Below the pieces are notes generated by a model. The model did no database searches. It had not been told where the DNA came from and was given only the letters and a program-made list of their open reading frames with translations. The position numbers and the translations under genes are program-made. 64,000 nucleotides of DNA from Tachypleus tridentatus. Lineage: Eukaryota; Arthropoda; Merostomata; Xiphosura; Limulidae. Position 1 is the stretch's first letter, and each line of letters starts with the position of its first letter. Below are positions 11,310-21,830 of the stretch, one piece after another. Location of the stretch: the NCBI RefSeq assembly GCF_004210375.1, contig NC_134837.1, positions 164,093,310-164,157,309 on the forward strand, read 5' to 3'.

Positions 11310-11492
11310 GGTTTGTTTGTTTGTTTTGGAAGGCTACTGTGCTAAGACCGAGCATATTTGGCGCAGTGTAAGACGGGGATGCGAACCCGAATAGTGATTG
11401 ACCCTCATTATTACGGCTGAAAGGGCGAGCATATTTGGCGCGCGCACCTGCGCCAGATTAACGCGCTAACGCGCTAGGCCATGCCAGGCCCC
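11310..11492 (-). mobile_element. SINE family A2, internally scrambled copy
   Basis: Starts with a normal TTTGTTTGTTTGTTTTGGAA end, but then the tail, the head segment (ACGGGGATGCGAACCCG), the body segment (AATAGTGATTGACC) and the post-head segment (GAGCATATTTGGCGCG, seen twice) appear shortened and out of order before the usual GGCCATGCCAGGCC terminus. This looks like repeated template switching or small rearrangements rather than simple decay. Confidence 0.75.
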
Positions 11493-11859
11493 GGACCTTT
11501 GGATTTCATATGTTTAAACTAAATCGTTTTATATAGAAAATGAATAGTCTTCGCCTTCATCATTTTTACTACGAATCTTTATTTGAAATCCATCATGTTT
11601 ATTTTGTATGATACCAATGGCTCAGTAATGTAGTAATTAGGTAATATTTAAATGTTCAAAGATATAACTTCATAAATAAAACAAATATCTCTAAATAAAA
11701 TAGATATCTATAAATAAAATAAATAGAACACTCAGGAACTTATTTGTATGAAAGTGATGACTGCATGATTGTACACTTTGAAAATATTAACCAGAAAGTA
11801 CACGCACGTAATCCAGTTTTGCAGGTGTGTTTATTCTATTATTTATATACACATTTTTG
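11493..11859. other. unannotated AT-rich DNA
   Basis: Contains three near-repeats of an ATCTCTAAATAAAAT-like 15-20-mer near 11660-11730. Otherwise nothing is recognised. Confidence 0.4.
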
Positions 11860-11968
11860 TCTTTACAGCGGTAAGTCTACGAATTTACAACTCTGAGATC
11901 AGGGGTTCAATTCCCCTCGGTGGACTCAGCAGGTGGCCCGATGTGCTTTTGCTGTAAGAAAAACACAC
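11860..11968 (+). mobile_element. SINE family C
   Basis: ACAGCGGTAAGTCTACGAAT, B box GGTTCAATTCC, GGACTCAGCAGGTGGCCCGATGTG-type tail and a CA-rich end running into a B element. Confidence 0.8.
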
Positions 11969-12094
11969 GCTTGTTTGTAATTAAACACAAAGCTAAACAA
12001 TGGACTATCTGTTTTCTGCCTACCACGGGTATCGAAGCTTGCTTTCTAGCGTCGGAAGACCTTAAACATACTGATGTGCCACTGGAAGAGGGGG
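11969..12094 (-). mobile_element. SINE family B
   Basis: Minus-strand B copy directly abutting the C element: TTGTTTGTAATTAAACACAAAGC tail segment, CTACCACGGGTATCGAAGC (B box) and TGCCACTGGAAGAGGGGG head. The C and B tails face each other. Confidence 0.75.
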
Positions 12095-12340
12095 ATTTGC
12101 ACACATCTATAATCCAATACTAGTTGAAATTCACGATGTCATGCTTATAGTTTTAGAATGTGAACATGTGATTAGGTAGGAGTGCTAAACTCCCTAGAGA
12201 TAGGAATGGGCGAAAATGCATAAGATATTCTGATGATTGAACACCTGTACAAAAATAATAATAAACATGTAAAGAACAAATTATTCTTCACCAAAATTTC
12301 TTGTGAATATGTTACTTGATCCTCTGGGACAGTATTTCTC

Positions 12341-12619
12341 TTAGGCATGGCCAGGCGTGTTAAGGCGTGCGACTCGTAATCTGAGGGTCGCGAGTTTGCA
12401 TCCCCGTCGCGCCAAATATGCTCGCCCTTTCAGCCGTGGAGGCGTTATAATGTGACGGTCGATCCCACTATTCGTTGGTAAAAGAGTAGCCCAAGAGTTG
12501 ACGGTGGGTGGTGATGACTAGCTGCCTTCCCTCTAGTCTTACACTGCTAAATTAGGGACGGCTAGCACAGATAGCCCTCGAGTTGCTTTGCGCGAAATTC
12601 TAAACAAACAAACAAAGAG
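12341..12619 (+). mobile_element. SINE family A2, full length, with target-site duplication
   Basis: GGCATGGCCAGGCGTGTTAAGGCGTGCGACTCG head, GTCGCGCCAAATATG, full body, and tail CACAGATAGCCCTCGAGTTGCTTTGCGC with a (AAAC)n end. It is flanked by identical AGTATTTCTC at 12331-12340 and 12620-12629, a 10-bp target-site duplication. Confidence 0.93.
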
Positions 12620-12629
12620 AGTATTTCTC

Positions 12630-13527
12630 AAACTTTTCGATATCAGGGATTGGCTTGCTAAACTGTCATGGACCATTAAGTTGCAAATGAAATTAAAGTC
12701 ATTACGAGTTACATATAAATATTATTTCAGTTTATGTTTTGTTTGTTTTAGTAAATCCCGCAAGCCGGGAAAGTGGTTATGATGAACTTGTACTAGTCTG
12801 CAGGCTAACGGTTGAGAAACATTACTCTAGGAAAAAATATTACAAACCTTTTTTTTGAAAACCAAATCTCATGATAACAAACTAGCTGTGTCTAATTCAC
12901 AACCATGCACTTCATAGCGATTAAGACATATAACAGCTAGATTAACACATGTAGTAGTAAGAAAAGCTAATTGTTTGCCTTTGTCAACCCTTATGTAAGT
13001 CAGCTAAAGTCAAAAGGCATCAGCCTAAATCAGTTGTGATAAAAATGTAAGACATGAAACAGGTCTTAGTAATATTCATATTATTTTTCAAGTGTAATAG
13101 TACATAAGAACTAAAATTTCTCAATAACATATTCAATTCGAAAGACAATGAAATATTATTAAAGTAACATTGTACTCAGAAGTATTAGTAAATTACGTAT
13201 TTTATTCTACCATTGCGAGTCTATGATCCGTAGTGAGTGAGTGCACCATTCTCACTCACTGCATATTTCTGATACTTAAATGAATATTATTTGTAACTTG
13301 ATAATTGTCTTATGATAACAGTTTATTACAAATTGGCATAATATTTCCAAGATATAAAGATTAGTCAACAATGGGTTGTGGAAATATGAAATAGAGTTTA
13401 ATATAAGTTAAAGATGAAGCAACATATATACATCTTGGGTTGTGCAAAATTACAAAACAAAAACAAATACACTTAAACTAAGGAGGTCGGGCGAAGTTAC
13501 AAGGTTTATGACAAACTGATGCTTATT
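12630..13527. other. unannotated DNA with a perfect short hairpin
   Basis: No gene. A 10-bp perfect inverted repeat, AGTGAGTGAG (13232-13241) and CTCACTCACT (13251-13260), is separated by 9 bases. The TSD copy for the following LINE (CGTTTCCCAA) is at 13528-13537. Confidence 0.5.
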
Positions 13528-13537
13528 CGTTTCCCAA

Positions 13538-14100
13538 AGCCTCTAGGTATTGATTCCTGTACGTGGTGAGAGTACCTCGCAGAAAAGGTTCATTTATTTC
13601 AGTTTGCCTCTACTGGGATTTAAACATCCACCCATGTGTTTACCGTACGTGGTGACCCCTGCAGGTGAGGAGAGGATCCTTGTAGCTGAGGGTTCCAACT
13701 TTAACACATCACTTTGGCCTTGAATTCCTGTAAACGGGCGGCCTTGAGGTGGTCTCCCGCAAGGGTCAACCGAGTCACAGAGTTGGATGTCTCAATGGGT
13801 GTTATGGACATTGTGTCTGATTCTGATGTTTGGGTACAGTGTTCACAATACCTTAGCGTTGGTGCAGTGGGTAGGGCTCCATGGTTGGTGGGGTCAGTGG
13901 GCACTGAAATATTCTTTCTTTATTATGGATTCCTCAACTCAAAATAAAAATAAAATAATAAAAATATATCACAAGTAAACGACCACGTTTTTTACATTCT
14001 GAACAGCAATTTTCAACTTCTTCAAAACCTGTTCCTCATTTTCTGATATTACATTCTTTGCTAGACACATCTTTAATGCAAATGTCTCCATTTTTTATTC
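13538..14100 (+). other. LINE 5' leader and ORF1 N-terminal remains
   Basis: Contains the string TACGTGGTGA twice (near 13560 and 13646), which may mark an internal leader duplication. Short overlapping frames at 13701-13978 are not recognised as domains. ORF1 should begin in the later part, but the start codon cannot be fixed. Confidence 0.5.
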
Positions 14101-15110
14101 GAAAAGGACTAGAAGGCTTGCTGGCTCTCCTAAGTCAATCAAAAAGCTACGTTCTGGGGGCAACTTGGTGGCAGCATCCACTCCAAATCACGGTGAACTC
14201 CTCTTACATTGGAAATGTTTGTGGATATAGCCATTGAGGTTACTCTCCATGCTACTTTGAATTCGTCACGAGGAGATGAAGAACGTCTCCGAAATAGAGA
14301 TCCCCGCTTATTTGTCCACCTAAGGAGTTTCTGCTGTGAAGAATATTCCCACTCACAAAGATGGAATTGCAATGCCGACCAATGTCTTAATTTTGACGTT
14401 TACATCATCACATTCACCTGCCACCAGGCAGATTATCTAAATTACAGCCCTATTTTCCAAACCCTCTCAGATGTTACTAATGTCAGCAGTTTGGTCACTA
14501 GAAAATATTATATCGTGGTTTCTTGACATATGCTCGTTGCAATGATAAGGACTGTGATGCCTACGAGTACGAAATTGATTCTCATTGTGGTAATTTTAGT
14601 GGCTCTTACTACTCTTACTTTTGTTCTTGCCTTAGGGGGGAGGAAAAATAGGTACAGCATTTGGAAACAGTTCACAATATTTTTTACCCCGATGCTTGAA
14701 AGTTACTGTCCATCACTCCATCTCAGACTTATGCTGCTGCACTTTGTTCCACTGCTACAGAGTCATTTTCAAACCACGTGAAGAATATTTTGTCCTCTGT
14801 GGTTAAGAGAGTTGACAACTCAACGTCATCAACTATCTCTATTCCCACCATCCTTTCCAGTGGTCCCCTGCATCCACTTCCATTGGCTCTGGCTTCTGGC
14901 ATTTCCTCGGATCCATATTCTTCTTCGGCCTCGAGGTGCAGAACAATTATTCATTAACTTCCCCAGTAACTGAAATCTTTATCTACTGACAGAGACCTGC
15001 TCACTCAACCTAGGGAATGATTCATAGAGGTCGATAACTCTTCTAATAAAGAGAAACGATATGGTAGAAAACAAAAGGGCTCTCTTTCCAATTTTCCTTC
15101 ACATAAGTAA
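14100..15110 (+). pseudogene. LINE ORF1 (RNA-binding protein) pseudogene
   Basis: ORF1 of this LINE class is an RNA-binding, gag-like protein. Near 14140-14280, across frames, come KLRSGGNLVAAST and then EVTLHATLNSSRG, matching the conserved LRSGDLLVE...VTPHxTLNxSRG stretch of the RRM-like domain. Near 14340-14410, HKDGIAMPTNVLILTF matches the segment before the knuckles. At about 14460-14645, NPLRCY-CQQFGH, then LTYARC, then HCGNFSGSYYSYFCSC trace three CCHC-type knuckles with some cysteines lost. The C-terminal part (SITPSQTYAAAL near 14705-14745) continues to about 15110. Several stops and at least three frameshifts. Confidence 0.78.
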
Positions 15111-15112
15111 AA

Positions 15113-18038
15113 ATGGTCACTTTAATACAGCGGAACTGTCGAGGTTTCCATTCCAATTTGAATGGCATCAAAATGCTGATAGATTCTTACCATCCTGTGT
15201 GTCTTTCCTTACATAAAATATTTCTGAAACCTGCCGATACAGTCACCTTTCGACAGTTTTCTTTGTAGAGAAATGACAGGTTGTGTGATGGACGAGTACA
15301 TGAAAGGGTGGCACTGCTGTTCGATCAATATGTACCCACCCTGTCTCTGCCACTTGACACACCCTTGGAGGCCGTAGCCATTCGTGTTTCATTGGGTCGT
15401 ACCATCAAGGTTATTCTCTCTACCTGTCTTCTAGAGAGACCTATGATCAATCAGACCTTGATGCTCTCATTGAAAAGTTTCCATTTTCTTTCTTAATCCC
15501 GGGAGACTTTAATGGACATAATTCCCTCTGGGGTGGTGCTGATATTGATTGGAGGGGTCGTTTGTAGAGCATATGCTCTTAGATTATAATCTTTCTCTCT
15601 TCAGTATTGGTATTTATACATATTTTCATGCAACTAATCAGTCTCTTACTGTTACTGGTCTGTCTTTCTGCCCCTTCACTTTTCTATAACTTTTCTGAGA
15701 AAGCTGAAGATGAGCCACGGGGCAGTGATCATCTTTCTATCATTTTGAAGAAGACTGGCCGTGGTCTATGCCACTCGTTCCGCGTGCCATGGTGGAAGCT
15801 GGACCAGGCCATCTGTCTTTCTTTCACTGTTGTCTCGAAACTTGATGGCTTACAGATGATGGAAGGAACTCTCGATCTAGCACTTCTTTCTCATCCCTAC
15901 CTTCTTAACTCAAGATTTGGGCAAAGCAATCACCTCTTTCCTTTCAGGATGATCACCTCTATGAGTATAATTGCCCCTTTACACGAGTGGAACTCAAGCT
16001 TGCTCTTCATTGATCTGGCAGTACATCAGAAAGACCTGATGATATTCATGACGAGATGCCACGCCATCTCTCTCTTGCCTCTCTTGATATTCTTGTGATT
16101 GTTTTTAACTTGATTTAGCAGGATACTTTTTCCTGATGATTGGTGACATGCTTTGGTTCTCCCTTTTTCTAAACCTGGGAATAACTCCAAGATACCTTCA
16201 AATTATTGCCCAGTTGCTTTGACAAGCTGTCTCCATAAGATTTTAGAAACGATGGTTAATGTTCGTTATGTTTGTTCCTCGAACCAAACAACTCCTCTCT
16301 CCCATCCAGTATGGGTTCTGACGACAACACCTCACCATGAACCACCTAATTTGACTTCAAACGTCAATCAGGGAAACCTTTCTCAAGTTACAACGCCTTG
16401 TTTCTGCATTTTTATCTTGAAAAAGCTTATGGTACTATGTGTAAATATGGCATCCTGCAAGACCTCCACTCATACAGGTTGTGTGGCCTTTTTCCCATTT
16501 TTATTAAACATTTTTAATGGACTGGCGATTCCAAGTCTGTATGGTTTCGACACGTTCCCATTCCTTCTCACAGGAACTTTAAGTCTCTCAGAGTTGTGAC
16601 TTGAGTGTCACACTTTTTTAGTATAACGAGTAATGCCATCAGTAGATAACTCCCTTCTACAGTTGCAGTGTCAGTCGATGAGCATAAGATTTATAGAGTG
16701 GCAGCTACAGACTGCCCTCAACCGTTTACTGAAGTGGACTACAGCAACTGGTTTTGCCTTTTCTCACTCTAAAACCGTTTGCATACACTTCTGCCACCAA
16801 TGGGGTGTTCACCCTGATCACAAGCTCTGTCTCTGAGAAGTTGTGCTTCCTGTGGTACCTGAGGCAAAGTTCTTGGGGCTTACCTTTGATTGTAAGCTGC
16901 TACGTGTAAAGTGTACAAGAAGAGCTATGAAAACCCTCTGTGTCCTCTCTTCTCCTGTCTTTCTCAGTGGGCCATTTTTATTAGAATAGATGATCTATTT
17001 TTGTCCCTTTTTGCCTTCATATCCAGATACAGTTGGCTGAATTGGGTCTTTCCTTGGATAGCATTGCTGTCTCCACTGGTTAGCCCTTTCCACCATGGTT
17101 TATTACCACCCCCAAATGTGACCTTTCTTTGGGTCAGCTGAAGAAGACGGGTTCTCCCGATTGGAACTACCGTCTTCTATTTGTCAAACATCATTTAAAC
17201 CATCCTTCCATCTCCATTTATTCAGATGTTCGAAATCAGGTGATATTGTGGACTCTGTCATGGTTTGTTGCAGTTCAGTGGTTGCACACAGGATCCCCTC
17301 TATAGTTTCTCTGTTCACAGCCAAACTGTACATTATTTCTCTTGCCCTGGATCACATATAAGCTATGCAGTACGTGGACTGTACTATTTATACCAATTTG
17401 CTTCGCTCTCTAGTGGCTCTGGAATCGCTTCACGTTAGTTCTCGCCCTGTTCTCGCCGATATTCAAACCGAATGTCCCATTTCTCTTTAACATCTACTTT
17501 TATTCAGTTTTTCTGGAAATCGGGTCACGTTGGTATTCACGGGAACGAGCTCGTTGACACCACACCTAAGTCTGTCTGCTCTGGTGTTATCAAGATCGTG
17601 ATTGACCCATACATGGGCTACGATCTTGTATTCAAGAATTGACTCCGTGCCAGGTGGCAGTCGACTTGGAGTGAGTGACATGATAACAAGCTTTTCCGGA
17701 ACAAACTATTTGTTAGTCTTTGGCCGTCTTGCTTCCATAAGGATCAAAAGGAAGAAGATGTTCTGGCATGGTTACGCATTGGTCACACTTTTTAATTCGT
17801 CCTTTTCTTTTATCTGGGACTGATGTCCCAATGTGTGGTCTCTGGGACACTCAAGTCAAAATAGCCCACATTTTACTGTCGCGCCGTTGTTACGACCGTG
17901 AACGTTGACATTATTTTATAATATTTTTACCATCATTTACCCTTGACGTTGAACAGAGTTATTGGCAATGGTGACACTGTCCACCTCAGTTGTGTTTTTA
18001 AATTTTCAAAAGCCATTGACCTTTTTAACTCTATTTAA
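15113..18038 (+). pseudogene. LINE ORF2 (endonuclease-RT-RNase H) pseudogene
   Basis: Start chosen at the ATG opening MVTLIQRNCRGF, where the endonuclease begins. Endonuclease (about 15113-15980): CRGFHSNLNGIK, then a frame with PGDFNGHNSLWGG near 15500-15540 (catalytic D/N site) and RGSDHLSIIL near 15720. RT (about 16140-17000): SNYCPVALTSC; LEKAYGTMCKYGI at motif A, where the usual catalytic Asp has become Tyr; VSQSCDLSVTLF in place of GVPQGC; the YADD-type box is destroyed. RNase H (about 17230-17620): SLALDHI, YVDCTIYT, GHVGIHGNELVD. A C-terminal zinc-type stretch (VPMCGLWDT...HILLSRRCY) lies near 17826-17905. Ends near LKAIDLFNSI at 18038. Broken by many frameshifts; family length is about 950-1000 residues. 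Confidence 0.86.
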
Positions 18039-18168
18039 GTTTTTAATTCAAAAATTGAACTTTCTTTTTACATATTTTAGTAATTTTACTTTTATTTTTA
18101 ATTTTTTTACCGGTTGTTTGGCGCAGACAGCCTAGCTGTTTTGTGTCAATAAATGCCAATCAATCAAC
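18039..18168 (+). other. LINE 3' UTR
   Basis: T-rich 3' UTR after the ORF2 stop, ending in the hairpin at 18120-18147, an AATAAA at 18149-18154 (also a poly(A)-signal match) and a CCAATCAATCAAC end. Confidence 0.7.
18120..18147 (+). promoter_or_regulatory. LINE 3'-terminal RNA hairpin (putative RT recognition tail)
   Basis: GGCGCA (18120-18125) can pair with TGTGTC (18142-18147) using two G-U pairs. Inside it AGC pairs with GCT around CTA. The string GCGCAGAYAGCC and the TAGCT...TTTG element are shared with the SINE A/B tails. Its role as the RT-binding tail is inferred from how SINE-LINE partners work in general. Confidence 0.6.
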
Positions 18169-18413
18169 CGTTTCCCAAGGTGTGAGAGCGCGAGAGTTTA
18201 CATTCAATAGTGCACAAAATGCAAAATCAAGCATTTTAATACATTTTTGTTAATGAAAATAATAAGTAGTTACTACAACACATATAGCATTTCAATGAGT
18301 AACAAAGTATTATATCTCATCACTTAGCTCACTGTTTCACTGATTTAAAACTAATAATAATAAGAAGGCGTGTATGCTAAAAGTTTTGAAAACGCTATAC
18401 TGCTGAACCCTTC

Positions 18414-18540
18414 GCCCCCCAGTAGCACAGCGATATGTCTGCGGACTCACACTGCTGGAAACCATGTTTTGATACCCATGGTGGGCAGAGCACATAGATA
18501 GCTCATTGTGCAGCTATGTGCTTTATTCGAAAACAACAAC
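18414..18540 (+). mobile_element. SINE family B (first of a tandem pair)
   Basis: GCCCCCCAGTAGCACAGCG head, GTCTGCGGACTCACACTGC, decayed B box TTTTGATACCC, tail AGAGCACATAGATAGCTC...GCTATGTGCTTTATTCG with an AACAAC end. Confidence 0.82.
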
Positions 18541-18543
18541 TGA

Positions 18544-18670
18544 GTCCTCCAGTGGCACAGCGGAATGTCTGCGAATTTTCAATACTAAAAACCGGTTTTT
18601 ATGTGCGTGGGGGACAGAGCGCGGATAGCCCACTGTATAGCTTTGTGATTAACTTTAAACCAACTAACTA
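18544..18670 (+). mobile_element. SINE family B (second of a tandem pair)
   Basis: TCCTCCAGTGGCACAGCGG head three bases after the previous B end, CTAAAAACCGG, tail GAGCGCGGATAGCCC...GCTTTGTGATTAAC, and an AACCAACTAACTAACT end. It is more decayed than its neighbour. Whether this is tandem insertion at the same A-rich end or duplication is open. Confidence 0.78.
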
Positions 18671-18879
18671 ACTAAAGTATAAATTATAAATAATACAGAA
18701 GATGAGAAACACTTAATAAAGAAGTCATGAAACGAGTAATTACGCTAACAAAACAGAGAAGTGAATCTTTAAGAGTGTTTGACATAAATTACATGAATTA
18801 AATAACTGATATACATGAATTTATACACACCTACGTAAAATAATTATCCAAAATATGAGAAAGCTTTAATTGGTTGTTT

Positions 18880-20250
18880 AAATTAGATTGAATGTAAGTG
18901 AAGCAAACACCGCATAAGGAGCATCGGCAAGCTTTGTAAAAAGAGCTAGAGGATTAAAGTTTAGAGTGTGGTTTTAACATAATAAGCCTTCACAGTTACT
19001 GTTGAGCCTCTGGAGGCAGAACTTAGAGAAAAAGAAGTAGACATCTTCAGATATTCAGTGGTTGAAAGAAATATATTGGACAAAAATGAGAATAGCGCAA
19101 AATGACAAATAAAAAAATGTTAAATATGAGAAAAACATTGATAAAAATAATTTTAAAAACGAGCATAATGGAATTAAACAAGTAGAATGTTTTAATTGTA
19201 ATTTGCAGGGGCACGAATGTAGATGCCCGTAAAAAGAGCACGTTGACAGAATGAATAGAACTGAGCATTTTAACAAGGAGTTTACAAAGTAAATGACAAA
19301 ATGGTTGTAGTAGAAACGACAATAATTTAGGTACAATTACACAAGAAAACCCGAAGCATTTATTAACAGATCATGTGTACATAGTGGCAATGGGATTTTT
19401 ACAGTGGTTAGTGTAAAGATACGAAGTGTAGAATATCTGTTATTAGTTGACGTCGGTACTGGTTGTTTACTGCTAACTGCAGATCGGATAAGAAAAAGCC
19501 TGGCATGCGTAAATAATGCGTGAAGAACAGTTTCAAAAAGTATATAAACTTCTGTTACATTCAGTAAAAACATCAGGAAAATGTTGTGTGTTTAAGTAAT
19601 TTGATGAAGTTGGAGACTTACAAATTAAACATCTGTAAACAGACTTAATGACTGTAAACAGAAATGTAAACTATAAGTTTTGAAGAAAAATAAACCATCG
19701 GATTTACGTGCTAATGTAGAAACTGACTTGTGACTAAGTCATGTAATCAAATCTTTAATACGTGAGTTCAGCATAGTAGTGTGGCTAAAGATCATAAGAG
19801 AAATAACAGTAGCACACATAATCCCTGTAGTTATATTTTATTGTCAGATTAAACTGATATCAGCAAAGAGTTTTGTAACTCCACTTTATAATAGAATTAT
19901 TGGCAGAAGGAATTATGAAATAAATTTAAATTTAACTACTAAGTGAATTTAAGCTGAGAAATAAACAGACTGTACACAACGCGTAACTCAAAATGTATAC
20001 AGTTTTTGTCTATTCAATAGACCAAATCGCAGTGGGTGTACTTGTACTAAAACATTGGATGGTCACCTTCTACTAAACTCGCGAAGTGCTTAACAGAGTT
20101 TCTTCACCTGAGGCCTCAACCAGCTTACCTGATATTCTGTATAGATTGCTTAAATCTAATGTTTCTTACTTAATGAGAAACTTTGGATTTACCTATCATA
20201 ACTGGTCATTCTTGTTTAACATTTAGATATAATCTACTCTACTAATGAAT
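18880..20250 (+). pseudogene. Ty3/Gypsy LTR retrotransposon relic, gag-protease part
   Basis: The best marker is a CCHC knuckle CFNCNLQGHECRC at 19189-19227, one residue short between H and the last C. Next is an aspartic-protease-like stretch at about 19428-19485 (VEYLLLVDVGTGCLLLTAD; VDVGTG replaces the usual VDTGA/S). Upstream at 18890-18990, frames reading EVKQT-like and KALE-like pieces suggest the end of gag. Downstream near 20010-20060, IAVGVLVLKHW resembles the protease-RT linker (DLGxTxxVKHxI). Stops in all frames. Minus-strand frames at 19047-19573 are shadows of this region. The 5' LTR was not found. Confidence 0.62.
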
Positions 20251-20924
20251 GGCGCTTATGTTCTTGAGCTTCTTGCATAATATGCAATGTTATAGCAATA
20301 TCTTCCACGGATAAATCAGGTGTTATCTCAAAGAACAACAAAGAAACAAAGTCAGCAAAAATCAAATTTATTTAACATTCTTATAGACCATATAAGAATA
20401 TACGTATATTCAGAATAATTAAAAACGTAGAGCATTTCTACATTAATAAATAAGGTAGAAAAGCATGATATGGCTACTCACTACAATGATACACAGTGAC
20501 GAGAAGTCAGAATTCTAGTAGATATAAGTGTTACAATTAAAATATAGCTAGTGATAGTAAATAAAAATACAAAGCCTAGTAGTAGTGAGAGAATGAAGAA
20601 AAATGCAAAATCAGCACTCAGTAACAAGAAATAAATTAAAAATACGAAATAGTAAACAAGTACATAACTATACAGTTGAACAGTGAACACAAGTCAAAAT
20701 ATTAAAAGTTGGTTAATGTTACTCATCTTTCAAGAAGATAATACAACTTAATTCTGAGCTTCTTAAAACGAAACTGGAGACTAAAGAAACATAAGGCTCC
20801 TGAGCAAAATAAAAGTAATGCATGAGAGGTAGTATAATTTACAAATAAGTATAATTTGATGGGAACAACCTCACCACTCTTACGGAAGAAAAGGATATTG
20901 GGTCTATAATTGATCAATGTCTTA
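20251..20924. other. AT-rich segment within the Gypsy relic
   Basis: No domain is recognised. Minus-strand frames (20481-20917) are hydrophobic because of AT-rich codons and are not called. It probably belongs to the same relic or to unrecognised insertions. Confidence 0.35.
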
Positions 20925-21490
20925 GGCCATCCAAGTATTGTGTTGTTGTTCGTGTTAGGGCAAATAAGATTTTAGGTCTTCCCTACAGAAATCTTGAATA
21001 GATATCTAAAGAAGCTGTAACTTAAGTGTACAGGTTACTAATTAGGTCACATTTATAATATTGTTTTCAGTCTTAGGCTTCTTGTTTTAAAAGGATGATT
21101 GGATTGTTAGAAAAGGTTCAGAAGAAGGCTACTAGGATGATACTTGGAATGGAAAGGTTGTCAACAAGAACAGTTAATATATTTGAAATTGTCTTCCCAT
21201 GAAAGAGGAAGAGCTAAGTGGGAATTGATTGAGGTGTCAGCAGGAAGATATAGAGTTATTACTTCATCGTTTTTTTACTTATTGGTGGAAATGGTAGGAC
21301 AAGAGAACACAAACACAAATTTGTGCAGGGTGTGGACCATTTTCAGCTAAAGTAGTTTTGTTTTTCTAACAGGCTGATTGGCCTTTGAAATGGTAACGTT
21401 CAGATGAGGTAGATGCAGTAAATTTAATGATGGCTTAATAAACGCTCGAATAATAAGGCTTGGGTTTGAGATTGCTTTTCTTAAAATTTA
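20925..21490 (+). pseudogene. CR1/L2-type LINE ORF2, C-terminal fragment
   Basis: After the RT, elements of this class read ANKILGL...SKEA...YRxLVRPHLEY...W...LLExVQRRATRMI..GLExL...R.LIEVYK...FF. Here, across frames: ANKILGLPYRNLE near 20959-21000, SKEAVT near 21009, YRLLIRSHL near 21030-21055, LLEKVQKKATRMILGMERLS at about 21106-21165, ELIEVSAGRYRVITSSFF near 21218-21275, and GLIGLWNGN near 21370. It lacks the endonuclease and most of the RT, as expected for a 5'-truncated LINE, and has several frameshifts. Confidence 0.75.
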
Positions 21491-21561
21491 GTTTAGTGAA
21501 TGGGATGGCTCTAGTGAACTAACAAGTTCCCTTCTGTCAAATTTTATGTATTATATAAGGG

Positions 21562-21830
21562 TTTGTTTAAATTTCGCGCGAAGCTACACGAAGGCTATCT
21601 GCGCTAACCGTTCTCTAATTTAGCAGTGTGGGACTAGACGGAAAGCAGCTCTTCATCACCACCCACCGCCAACTCTTGGGCTACTTTTTTACCAACGAAT
21701 AGTGAGATTGACCTAACATTATAACGCCACAACGACTGAAAGGGCGAGCATGTTGGGTGTGACGGGGATTCGAACCCGCGACCCTCAGTTTAAGTCGAGT
21801 GCCTTAACCACCTGGCCATGCCGGGCCTGG
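21562..21830 (-). mobile_element. SINE family A, full length, with target-site duplication
   Basis: Minus-strand copy with head (B box intact, GGTTCGAATCC type, as GGGATTCGAACCC here), body and tail. Flanked by identical TATATAAGGG at 21552-21561 and 21831-21840, a 10-bp target-site duplication. It inserted beside the CR1 fragment. Confidence 0.92.

Larger units (their letters stand above)
13538..18168 (+). mobile_element. I/Nimb-type non-LTR retrotransposon (LINE), complete but decayed
   Basis: About 4.63 kb element flanked by identical 10-bp sequences CGTTTCCCAA (13528-13537 and 18169-18178), read as the target-site duplication of one insertion event. Order: 5' leader, ORF1 (RRM-like region, zinc knuckles), ORF2 (APE-type endonuclease, RT, RNase H, C-terminal zinc motif), short 3' UTR with a terminal hairpin and a CAAT-rich end. 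An RNase H domain after the RT points to the I superfamily. Base use is richer in C and T than its surroundings. Many stops and frameshifts make it non-functional. Confidence 0.88.

Noticed and set aside
14209-17823. Several frames of 60-163 codons as separate genes
   Set aside because: They are fragments of the same LINE ORF1 and ORF2, broken by frameshifts.
18149-18154. AATAAA as the polyadenylation signal of a host gene
   Set aside because: It is part of the LINE 3' end between the hairpin and the CAAT-rich terminus.
19047-19573. Three minus-strand frames of 78-93 codons with membrane-like composition
   Set aside because: They are antisense to the Gypsy gag/protease relic. Hydrophobicity arises from complement of A-rich coding sequence.
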